Of a DNA stretch of 5,624 nucleotides, positions 1 to 5,624 are shown in pieces. A model generated the notes under the pieces. The model saw only the letters and a list, made by a program, of their open reading frames with translations. It was not told the origin of the DNA and made no database searches. A program made the position numbers and the translations under genes. The first letter of the stretch is position 1. Every line of letters starts with the position of its first letter. Source of the DNA: an uncultured bacterium (GTDB taxonomy: Bacteria > Verrucomicrobiota > Kiritimatiellia > RFP12 > UBA1067); contig CAMIVJ010000207.1 in NCBI GenBank assembly GCA_946401765.1, positions 1 through 5,624 on the forward strand, in the 5' to 3' direction.

Positions 1-1262
1 TATTCGCCACCATGATCGGCTACACGCTCTTCTACTTCATGCGGAAGAACTTCTCATTCGCGATGCCGGGCCTGCAGCAGGACTGCGGAATCACCAAGCC
101 GATGCTCGGCAACTTCCTCTTCTGGGGCGGGATAGTGTATGGCGTCTCGAAGTTCGTGAACGGAATCGTCGGCGACAAGGTGAACCCCAGGAAGATGCTT
201 TGCCTCGGGCTTCTCGCCTGCACGCTGGTGAACGTCGCCTTTGGCTTCGCGCCGCAGATTTCCAGCGCCACTACACTCGCGTGGACGTTTGGCATCCTTC
301 TCGTCCTGAACCAGTTCTTCCAGGGAACGGGGTTCCCTCCGTGCGCGAAGCTGATCGCGTTCTGGATTCCGCCGAAGGAGCTTGCCACGAAGATGAGCGT
401 GTGGAACACGTCGCATTCCATCGGCGGAGGGCTCGTCGCGAAGATATGCGGCGTAGTGATGGGCCTTGGCGTCATAGGATCGGCGAACCAGGGCGTTGGC
501 ATGTGGCGCTGGTGCTTCTGGACGATGGCGATACTTGGCGCGCTCGGACTTCTCCTCATGCTCTTCTGGCTTCCCGGAACGCCGAAGGACGAAGGCCTTC
601 CCGACCTCCCCGGCACAGAATCCCCGCCCTCTCAGACACTTCAAACCTCTCAAACTTCTCAAACATCTTCCCTCCGCATGGTCTTCCTCAATCCTGTCAT
701 CTGGATGCTGGGGCTCATCAACTTCACGATCAACGCGGTGCGTGCGCTTGTGGCGGACTGGGGGCCGACGATGCTTCAGGAGGCGAAGGGCATGACGCCG
801 AGCGAGGCAGGCACTGTGATAATGATGTTCGAGTTCGCCGGAATTGCCGGAATGCTCTTCGCAGGATGGGCGACGGACCGTTTCTTTGGCGGAAGGGCGC
901 CGCGGCTCTGCGTGTTCCTGATGGCGCTCACGGCCGCGCTCTTCGCGGTGTTCTGGTTCGTGCCGTCTCCGCTTGCCGGCGGCACGGCGCTGTGCGTGGG
1001 CGGGTTCTGCCTTTACGGACCTCAGGCGCTAACCGGCGTAACCGCGACGAACATTTCCACGAAGCGGTTCGCCGGCACGTCGATCGGGTTCATCTCGCTC
1101 TTCTCGTATGTGGGGGTGTCGGTGGCGGGGAAGGTGTTCGGAAACCTTGCGCACTCCTGCGGAGGGTGGCGCGAACCGCTTTTCGTGACGGTCGCGACGG
1201 CGGCTGCGGGCGCGGTGCTGTTTCTCACGCTCTGGCGCGTGCGGGCGCACAGCTATTCATGA
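1..1262 (+). CDS. MFS organophosphate:phosphate antiporter (OPA family, GlpT/UhpT/UhpC-like), 5' partial
   Basis: Inner-membrane antiporter expected to take up a phosphorylated metabolite (glycerol-3-phosphate, hexose phosphate or similar) in exchange for inorganic phosphate. The frame is open to the window edge (first full codon at base 3), and the family's first helix starts before the RKNFSFAMP motif, so the ATG at 12 is probably internal and the true start lies upstream. Counting that ATG as residue 1, R11 (in RKNF), K47 (in SKF), H135 (WNTSHSIGGG) and R244 (AVRALVADWGP) align by eye with GlpT R45, K80, H165 and R269, the phosphate-site residues. The substrate cannot be fixed from this. 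The central cytoplasmic loop (about 187-222) contains a short S/L-Q-T tandem repeat. Visible length of about 419 residues is near full size (GlpT is about 450). The gene ends 57 bp before the Na/Pi cotransporter on the same strand, with no hairpin plus T-run terminator between. Family call is strong; UhpC-type sensor versus true transporter is unresolved. Confidence 0.9.
   Translation, partial: FATMIGYTLFYFMRKNFSFAMPGLQQDCGITKPMLGNFLFWGGIVYGVSKFVNGIVGDKVNPRKMLCLGLLACTLVNVAFGFAPQISSATTLAWTFGILLVLNQFFQGTGFPPCAKLIAFWIPPKELATKMSVWNTSHSIGGGLVAKICGVVMGLGVIGSANQGVGMWRWCFWTMAILGALGLLLMLFWLPGTPKDEGLPDLPGTESPPSQTLQTSQTSQTSSLRMVFLNPVIWMLGLINFTINAVRALVADWGPTMLQEAKGMTPSEAGTVIMMFEFAGIAGMLFAGWATDRFFGGRAPRLCVFLMALTAALFAVFWFVPSPLAGGTALCVGGFCLYGPQALTGVTATNISTKRFAGTSIGFISLFSYVGVSVAGKVFGNLAHSCGGWREPLFVTVATAAAGAVLFLTLWRVRAHSYS
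630..665 (+). repeat. 9-bp tandem repeat, four degenerate copies, in the antiporter central loop
   Basis: Four consecutive 9-mers, TCTCAGACA, CTTCAAACC, TCTCAAACT and TCTCAAACA, with a fifth decayed unit (TCTTCCCTC) after them. They keep the reading frame and encode SQT-LQT-SQT-SQT. The 36 bases contain 14 G/C (39 %) and only one G on this strand, in contrast to the GC-rich gene around them. The position is the long cytoplasmic linker joining the two six-helix halves of the MFS fold, where length changes are tolerated. Looks like slippage expansion or capture of a simple repeat. Confidence 0.85.
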
Positions 1263-1276
1263 CGAGCGCATCTGCA

Positions 1277-1304
1277 CTAACAAAATCCTAACATTCACAT
1301 TACA
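1277..1304 (+). promoter_or_regulatory. Candidate PhoB/PhoP-type operator: three direct repeats at 11-bp spacing
   Basis: Hexamers CTAACA (1277-1282), CTAACA (1288-1293) and ATTACA (1299-1304) recur at exactly 11 bp, one helical turn, with 5-bp spacers. OmpR/PhoB-family regulators bind direct repeats of about 11 bp. The Bacillus PhoP consensus is TT(A/T/C)ACA with spacers of about 5 bp, and the E. coli pho box uses CTGTCAT-like halves at the same period. The site lies 16 bp ahead of a Na/Pi cotransporter whose downstream neighbours encode a PhoB-like regulator and its kinase, so autoregulation is the natural reading. Repeat geometry is seen directly; identity of the binding protein is inferred. 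Confidence 0.6.
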
Positions 1305-1308
1305 TAAT
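1303..1308 (+). promoter_or_regulatory. Candidate -10 element of the Na/Pi cotransporter promoter
   Basis: CATAAT matches the sigma-70-type TATAAT at 5 of 6 positions. It starts 9 bp after the second CTAACA repeat, close to the approximately 10-bp gap between a pho box and the -10 in PhoB-activated promoters, where the box replaces the -35. No TTGACA-like -35 is visible. Initiation near 1315 would leave a leader of only about 5 nt before the ATG at 1320. An overlapping alternative is TAATAT (1305-1310). Confidence 0.45.
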
Positions 1309-1319
1309 ATGCAATAGCC

Positions 1320-3035
1320 ATGAGAGACATTGCGATATGCGTTTTGACTGTTGTCGGCGGCCTGGGAGCTTTCCTCCTGGGAATGAAGCATTTGTCCGAA
1401 GGCCTGCAGGCCGTTGCGGGCAGGGAGCTTCGAAAGTTCATGGCGCTCGCTACGACGCGCCGCGCGGCGGGAGTGGTCACGGGTGCGGCGGCCACGGTGC
1501 TGGTGCAGTCGTCGTCTATAATCACGGTGATGCTGGTGGGCTTTGTGTCGTCAGGGCTGATGACGCTCCCCCAGGCGATAAACGTGATCATAGGCGCGAA
1601 CATCGGCACCACCGCCACCGTGTGGATAGTCGCGTTCGCGCCGGATCCGCAGATGCTGGGCCTCACGGGCGTTTGCATCGGCGGCTTCCTATACTTCTAT
1701 GACGCGTGCTTCATCTCGCGCCGCGAGCTCGCGCACAACCTCGGCCTTGCCGTGATGGGGCTTGGGCTCGTTTTTCTAGGCATGTACTTCATGTCGAAGG
1801 GCGTGCAGCCGATAAGGCAGAATCCGGAGATTCAGGCCGCTTTCATGCGCATGGGCGCGAGGACTCTCGGTGAGGTGGCGCTTGTGGCGCTTGCGGCTGC
1901 GGCGTTCACAGCGGTGGTGCAGAGCTCGGCGGCGACGATCGCGATAGGCATGACGCTCGCGTCGCAGCAGCTCATCACGTACGAGATGGCGATAGCGGTG
2001 CTGTTCGGCGCGAACGTGGGCACCACGATGACGGCGTGGCTGGCGGCGATAGGAGGACCTGCGGCGGCAAGGCGCACGGCGCTCGCGCACACGCTCTCGA
2101 ACGTGATAGGGTCCGTCGTGTTCCTGCCGCTCGTGCTGCCAGTTCTGGTGCCTATGGGCAAGTCGCTCTTTCCCGGGTGGAACGCCGTAACCGAGACGGC
2201 GAAGGGACCGATGCTTCTCGGCGTGATGGCGCCCATCGCCGTCACCGACACGGTGTTCTCGCTTCTGCGCGGAGTCCTCTTCTTCCCGTTCGTGAAGCAG
2301 TTTGCGTCCCTCGTGGAGCGTCTTGTTCCGCAGAAGAAGGGCGAGGAGGCGCACTTCTCCGCGCTGCGCCACGGAAGCATGGTGTCGCCAGTGATCGCGT
2401 GCGACCAGGCGCTCATGGAGGTGCAGTTCATGCGCGACGTCGACGCCGAGCTTCTCGAGGGCGCGCGCAAGGTGCTTGTCGGCGAGGCGGACGAGGCGCT
2501 TGAGCGGCGCATCATCGAGCAGGAGGAGCGTCTCGACGACGTGCAGCGCGAGATCACCGACTTCCTCGGCGACATCATGACGAAGCGCCTCGCGCAGACG
2601 GTGGCCGAGCGCGCGCGCCGGCTGATGCGCCTTACGGACGAGCTGGAGTCGATCTCGGATGACGCCGCGCAGATTCTCAAGGTGGCCCGGCGCCTGCGCC
2701 GCCAGGGGCAGAAGATGTCCGCCGAATCATGCGAGCGCCTCGTCGCCGCGCATGACCGCGTTGCGGCGTTCGCCGCGAAGGTGTTCCCCTGGATACGCTC
2801 TCCCCGCCCCACGATAGACCTTCCCGCCATGCAGGCGGAGGAGGGCGAGCTGCACGACTTTCTGCACGAGTGCCGCAGGGCGCAGCTTTCGCGCGTGGGT
2901 CCGCACGATCCCGGCTCGCCGCTTCGCGTGCTGGGAGAGCTGGACGTGATACGCGCCTATGCCCGCATGCTGAGCTGCTGCATGAACATCGTCGAGACCC
3001 TCGCCGGAGGCAAGATGCCGCGGGATATGGTATAA
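1320..3035 (+). CDS. Na+/phosphate cotransporter (PNaS/NptA type) with C-terminal PhoU-like domain
   Basis: Inner-membrane protein of 571 aa that imports, or in some relatives exports, inorganic phosphate coupled to sodium. Two inverted Na/Pi-cotransporter repeats are clear: the first has VQSSS (62-66) and GANIGTT (92-98), the second VQSSA (200-204) and GANVGTT (230-236). The hydrophobic part spans about 1-335. Residues about 350-565 are a charged, all-helical PhoU-like region; ELESISDDAAQI (441-452) resembles the PhoU helix signature with acidic metal-site residues. Length suits the transporter-plus-PhoU architecture. The ATG at 1320 is chosen because the family begins almost directly with a GGLGxFLxGM segment, found here at 13-22. 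No Shine-Dalgarno precedes it. The TAA stop lies inside a perfect TATAAT, and the regulator gene starts 7 bp later. The fused PhoU-like domain beside a PhoB/PhoR-like pair suggests a role in phosphate signalling as well as transport; that role is inference. Confidence 0.93.
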   Translation: MRDIAICVLTVVGGLGAFLLGMKHLSEGLQAVAGRELRKFMALATTRRAAGVVTGAAATVLVQSSSIITVMLVGFVSSGLMTLPQAINVIIGANIGTTATVWIVAFAPDPQMLGLTGVCIGGFLYFYDACFISRRELAHNLGLAVMGLGLVFLGMYFMSKGVQPIRQNPEIQAAFMRMGARTLGEVALVALAAAAFTAVVQSSAATIAIGMTLASQQLITYEMAIAVLFGANVGTTMTAWLAAIGGPAAARRTALAHTLSNVIGSVVFLPLVLPVLVPMGKSLFPGWNAVTETAKGPMLLGVMAPIAVTDTVFSLLRGVLFFPFVKQFASLVERLVPQKKGEEAHFSALRHGSMVSPVIACDQALMEVQFMRDVDAELLEGARKVLVGEADEALERRIIEQEERLDDVQREITDFLGDIMTKRLAQTVAERARRLMRLTDELESISDDAAQILKVARRLRRQGQKMSAESCERLVAAHDRVAAFAAKVFPWIRSPRPTIDLPAMQAEEGELHDFLHECRRAQLSRVGPHDPGSPLRVLGELDVIRAYARMLSCCMNIVETLAGGKMPRDMV

Positions 3036-3036
3036 T
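3028..3036 (+). promoter_or_regulatory. Candidate extended -10 promoter overlapping the cotransporter stop codon
   Basis: TGGTATAAT is a perfect extended -10 (TGnTATAAT) in otherwise GC-rich coding DNA; its TAA (3033-3035) is the stop codon of the cotransporter. Initiation 7 nt downstream falls on or next to the A of the ATG at 3043, predicting a leaderless or nearly leaderless regulator transcript. No good -35 is seen at the usual spacing, as is common for extended -10 promoters. It would give the two-component pair an expression route independent of the cotransporter promoter. Confidence 0.5.
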
Positions 3037-3042
3037 GTGGGC

Positions 3043-3723
3043 ATGGCGCCAGGAACGATACTGATAGTCGAGGACGACGCCGCCATCAGGGCGGTGCTGA
3101 GGGTCACGCTCAAGGGCGCGGGCTACGAGCTGGTGCGCGAGACGGCGCGCGGCGACGAGGCGCTCGCGCTCGTGCGCGAACTGCATCCGTCGCTAGTGCT
3201 GCTGGACGTGATGCTGCCCGGCCTCGACGGCTTCTCCGTGTGCCGCCGCGTGCGCGAGATGCCGGAGGTGTCCACCACGCCCATAATCATGCTCACCGCC
3301 AAGTGCGAGGAGCGCGACGTCGTGCGCGGGCTAGAGCTTGGCGCCGACGACTACATCGTGAAGCCCTTTTCCCGCCATGTGCTGCTCGCGCGCATCCAGG
3401 CCGTTCTGCGCCGGCCCGAGGCGATACGCCCCGAACGCACCGAGCATGACGGGCTCTCGTTCGACGTCGCCGCCCACGAGGTGTCGCTAGGAGGGCGGCC
3501 GCTGGACCTCACCGGCAGCGAATACCGCGTGCTTGCGCTTCTTCTCTCGCGTCCTGGGCGCGTGTACACGCGTTCGCAGATCATCGACCTCACGCAGTCT
3601 CCCGAGAAGGCCGTTACCGACAGGGCGATAGACGTGCAGATCGTGGGCCTCAGGCGCAAGCTCGGTGCGTGGGCAGCGCACATCGAGACGATTCGCGGGG
3701 TGGGATACCGTTTCCGTCCATGA
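3043..3723 (+). CDS. OmpR/PhoB-family response regulator
   Basis: Cytoplasmic DNA-binding response regulator of 226 aa, the usual family size. The receiver domain (about 5-122) has the acidic pocket E10/D11/D12, phosphoacceptor D55 (LVLLDVMLPG), T85 (LTA) and K107 (VKPF), so all phosphorylation residues are intact. The winged-helix output domain (about 132-226) shows the LTGSEYRVL start, recognition helix VTDRAIDVQIVGLRRKLG (191-208) and the terminal wing IETIRGVGYRF. I choose the ATG at 3043; a GTG at 3037 would add two residues but overlaps the TATAAT. No Shine-Dalgarno lies at normal distance (the nearest GGAGG, 3006-3010, is over 30 nt away). The stop overlaps the kinase start as ATGA, so the partner is certain in practice. 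PhoB-like function is inferred from the transporter context and the 11-bp repeats ahead of it; sequence alone cannot separate PhoB from other OmpR-family members. Confidence 0.93.
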   Translation: MAPGTILIVEDDAAIRAVLRVTLKGAGYELVRETARGDEALALVRELHPSLVLLDVMLPGLDGFSVCRRVREMPEVSTTPIIMLTAKCEERDVVRGLELGADDYIVKPFSRHVLLARIQAVLRRPEAIRPERTEHDGLSFDVAAHEVSLGGRPLDLTGSEYRVLALLLSRPGRVYTRSQIIDLTQSPEKAVTDRAIDVQIVGLRRKLGAWAAHIETIRGVGYRFRP

Positions 3724-4667
3724 AGTCGCGCCGCTTCAGCTTCCTGATCGCGCCCGCGCTGGCCCTGCTTGCCGGTGCGCTGTACCTTGGCGTTCTGCTG
3801 GCGCAGACGCCCCATTTCAACGACAACTTCGAGCGCCTTGTGAGCACGGGGATAGTCGTGCTGATATTCCTGCTGGCGTACAGGGCCCAGAGACGCTTCG
3901 CGCAGATCGCCGCCGAACGCGACGCAAACGGCAGGCTCGTGGCGGAGATGCGCAACCTGGAGAAGTTCAGGCGCGAGTTCGTGGCAAATGTAGCACATGA
4001 GCTGCGCACGCCGCTCACGGGAATACGCGGCGCCGTTGACGTGCTGGTGGAGGACGCCACGCTCTCGGGCGAGGACCGCGCGGCGATGTTCGGCGTGCTG
4101 CGCGAGCAGACTGCGCGCCTCGACCGCCTCTCGCAAGACATCCTCTCGCTTGCCGAGATCGAGCGGGCGCAGGCGAGCGACACCCACGAGTTCGAGATTT
4201 GCGACCTCTCGCACGTGGTGGCGAACGCGGTGGCGCTGATGGAGCCGAAGGCGTCGGCTCTGGGCGTGCGGCTTGTGCTTGCGCGCAACGACAGCTTCCA
4301 TGCGAACTGCGACGCGGGGCTTCTGGAGGAGGCTGTGGAGAACCTGGTGGAGAACGCGCTGCGCTATTCGGAGTCGGATGATGTGGTGGTGACGCTCGCC
4401 GCCGAAGGGGATCGCGCGCGCATCACGGTGGCGGATCACGGCGTGGGAATCGCGTCGGAGCACCAGAAGCGCATCTTCGAGCGGTTCTACCGCGTTGACA
4501 AGACGCGCAGCCGCTCGCACGGCGGCACCGGCCTCGGGCTTGCGATCGTCAAGCACATCGCCCGGCTTCACGGCGGCGACGTGGCGCTGGAATCACAGAC
4601 CGGCCATGGATGCAGGTTCTCGATAATCCTTCCGTCGCGCGCCGATGTCATTTGCCGGGAACGGTGA
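3720..4667 (+). CDS. Sensor histidine kinase, short, two membrane helices, no PAS or HAMP seen
   Basis: Inner-membrane kinase of 315 aa, partner of the preceding regulator (start and stop overlap as ATGA, implying translational coupling). Two hydrophobic segments (about 6-28 and 40-56) flank an outside loop of only about 11 residues. A charged helix of about 30 residues leads to the dimerisation/phosphoacceptor domain, with FVANVAHELRTPLTG placing the phosphoacceptor at H93. The ATPase domain has the N box NLVENALRYS (208-217), G1 VADHGVGI (237-244), F box IFERFYRVD (252-260) and G2 GGTGLGLAIVKH (268-279). Catalytic residues look complete. The absence of an external domain, HAMP or PAS suggests it senses within the membrane or through a partner such as the neighbouring transporter-PhoU protein; this is inference. 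The in-frame GTG at 3669 would prepend 17 residues copied from regulator coding sequence and is unlikely. The last six residues overlap the convergent hydrolase gene. Confidence 0.93.
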   Translation: MKSRRFSFLIAPALALLAGALYLGVLLAQTPHFNDNFERLVSTGIVVLIFLLAYRAQRRFAQIAAERDANGRLVAEMRNLEKFRREFVANVAHELRTPLTGIRGAVDVLVEDATLSGEDRAAMFGVLREQTARLDRLSQDILSLAEIERAQASDTHEFEICDLSHVVANAVALMEPKASALGVRLVLARNDSFHANCDAGLLEEAVENLVENALRYSESDDVVVTLAAEGDRARITVADHGVGIASEHQKRIFERFYRVDKTRSRSHGGTGLGLAIVKHIARLHGGDVALESQTGHGCRFSIILPSRADVICRER

Positions 4668-5624
4668 CGGTGAACTTGCCGTGCTGCGGCGCGCCGAGCA
4701 GGTACCAGCGCACGGTGAAGACGCCTGGCGCGGTCCATGCGCCCGACGCCGCCACGTCGCGCGTTCCGACGAGGGCGAACAGTATCTCGATGTTCTGCGG
4801 GAAGGTGTAGGTTGTCGTGGCCCATGAACCGTCGCCCACGGCGAAGCGGAAGCCGTCAGGCCGCACGAGCGCCCAGCCCTGCGGCGTCTTCTCTATCGTG
4901 GCGTTCTTGAAGTCCAGAGGATTCTTCGAGACCTTGGCGCCGGCGATGGGGAGCGCGGGGGCGGGTGCGGAACCACTCTGCATCGGGAGCTTGAGCGAGG
5001 CGCAGCGCTCGGCGAGCGCCTTCTGGGCCGCGGCGTCGTCGGGAAGGGCAGCGGGGCCGAACGCGGGCAGGAGATGCTTCCACACGAGGTTGATCTCGTG
5101 CTGCATGTTGCCGAGTCCGGCATGGATGGAGACGACGGCGTCCTGGTCGGGCATGACGATCGTGTACTGGCCCATCGCGCCGTCGGCGCGGAAGGCGTTG
5201 TGGCGGCAGCGCCAGAACTGGAAGCCGTAGCCCTGGTGCCAGTCGCTGCCGTCCTCGCCCGTGACGGCGATCGCGCCGGACCACGTCTGGCGCGAGGTGG
5301 CTGCCGTCACCCATTCGCGCGAGAGGATGCGCCGGCCGTTCCACATGCCCTTGTCGAGGTAGAGCTGTCCGAAGCGGGAGAGGTCGCGCGTTGTCATGTT
5401 CATGCCCCAGCCGCCGCAGGCGATGCCGGTGGGGGAGACTGTGGACCACGGGCTTGTCATGCCGAGGGGGTCGAAGAGGCGCAGCTTAAGGAAGTCCATG
5501 AGCTTCATGCCCGAGACACGCTCAGCAATTGCTGCAAGCATGTGGGTGGCGCCTGAATCGTATTTGAACACGGTGCCGGGCTCCCTGTCGATGTCGTTGG
5601 CGAGGAACGCCTTCACCCAGTCGC
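4648..5624 (-). CDS. Serine hydrolase, beta-lactamase class C / penicillin-binding-protein-like fold, 5' partial
   Basis: C-terminal 324 or so residues of a serine hydrolase of the AmpC/EstB-type family (esterases, peptidases and beta-lactamase relatives). The frame stays open through 5624 (DW before the GTG at 5616), so the real start and the catalytic SxxK motif lie outside the window. Counting the GTG as residue 1, REPGTVFKYDSGATHML holds the second catalytic tyrosine, Y19, in a Y-D-S-G setting rather than the classic YxN. GGWGMNMTTRDLSRFGQLYL (68-87) and GYGFQFWRCRHNAFRADGAMGQ (129-150) are typical family blocks, and HAG (165-167) sits where class C enzymes have KTG or HxG. After a linker rich in A, P and S (about 212-227), a beta-rich tail (about 228-322, with VAASGAWTA) forms an accessory domain. 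Substrate cannot be told; a periplasmic or lipoprotein location is likely, but the signal sequence is not visible. It converges on the kinase gene and is probably a separate transcription unit. Confidence 0.9.
   Translation of the reverse strand, partial: DWVKAFLANDIDREPGTVFKYDSGATHMLAAIAERVSGMKLMDFLKLRLFDPLGMTSPWSTVSPTGIACGGWGMNMTTRDLSRFGQLYLDKGMWNGRRILSREWVTAATSRQTWSGAIAVTGEDGSDWHQGYGFQFWRCRHNAFRADGAMGQYTIVMPDQDAVVSIHAGLGNMQHEINLVWKHLLPAFGPAALPDDAAAQKALAERCASLKLPMQSGSAPAPALPIAGAKVSKNPLDFKNATIEKTPQGWALVRPDGFRFAVGDGSWATTTYTFPQNIEILFALVGTRDVAASGAWTAPGVFTVRWYLLGAPQHGKFTVTVPGK

Noticed and set aside
200..1291. Second plus-strand frame of about 360 codons inside the antiporter
   Set aside because: Arg/His-rich, no membrane segments or motifs; the overlapping frame encodes a conserved MFS protein.
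1309..1317. Minimal upstream reading frame ATG CAA TAG just before the cotransporter start
   Set aside because: It overlaps the proposed -10 region and probably lies upstream of the transcription start, so it would not be in the mRNA; too short to judge.
1195..1319. Terminator between the antiporter and the cotransporter
   Set aside because: Only weak GC-rich self-complementarity (around 1237-1250) without a following T-run, so read-through cannot be excluded.
1832..2830. Minus-strand open frame of about 330 codons across the cotransporter
   Set aside because: Ser/Arg/Ala-rich with no domain-like pattern; antisense to a well-supported transporter.
3669..3719. GTG at 3669 as an earlier start of the histidine kinase
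   Set aside because: It would add 17 polar residues before the first membrane helix and lies deep in the regulator gene. The ATG at 3720 gives the classic ATGA coupling.
3351..4571. Long minus-strand open frame of about 400 codons opposite the regulator and kinase
   Set aside because: Arg/Ala/His-rich translation without recognisable motifs, fully antisense to two genes with intact catalytic motifs. It is the usual by-product of GC-rich codon use.
4682..4700. Near-perfect palindrome (TGCT, bulged G, CGGCGCGCCG, AGCA) as a possible terminator for the convergent pair
   Set aside because: No T-run on either side, and it lies in the coding C-terminus of the hydrolase. Self-complementary GC-rich stretches are expected at this GC content.

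Overview
This GC-rich window (62-65 % by eye) holds five protein genes and almost no intergenic DNA. Four lie on the plus strand: an organophosphate:phosphate antiporter of the major facilitator superfamily (MFS, 5'-truncated), a Na+/phosphate cotransporter with a C-terminal PhoU-like domain, an OmpR/PhoB-type response regulator, and a short two-helix sensor histidine kinase. The fifth is a serine hydrolase of the beta-lactamase (class C) fold on the minus strand. It is cut at its 5' end by the window edge and converges on the kinase gene with a 20-bp overlap. I see no RNA genes, insertion sequences, CRISPR arrays or integration signs.

Layout: 1-1262 antiporter; 1263-1319 a short AT-richer gap with three 11-bp-spaced direct repeats and a -10-like element; 1320-3035 Na/Pi cotransporter-PhoU; 3028-3036 a perfect extended -10 hexamer that includes the cotransporter stop codon; 3043-3723 response regulator; 3720-4667 histidine kinase, overlapping the regulator by ATGA; 4648-5624 hydrolase (minus strand).

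The plus-strand genes read as a phosphate-acquisition and phosphate-sensing cassette. The antiporter keeps the two arginines, the lysine and the histidine that GlpT uses around phosphate. The cotransporter carries both QSS and GAN(I/V)GTT repeats. The regulator and kinase have all their phosphorelay residues. The repeats ahead of the cotransporter have the spacing expected for a PhoB/PhoP-type operator, so a self-regulated loop (kinase to regulator to cotransporter promoter) is plausible. No Pst transporter or free-standing PhoU is present here, so the PhoU-like domain fused to the transporter could be what reports phosphate flux to the kinase. That is inference.

Organism: high GC, no convincing Shine-Dalgarno sequence at any of the three visible starts, unusually frequent ATA isoleucine codons for this GC content, and an antiporter/serine-hydrolase repertoire. 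Together these suggest an uncultured Gram-negative-type bacterium. A member of the Verrucomicrobiota/Kiritimatiellota/Lentisphaerota group is my best guess, held weakly because no marker gene is present.
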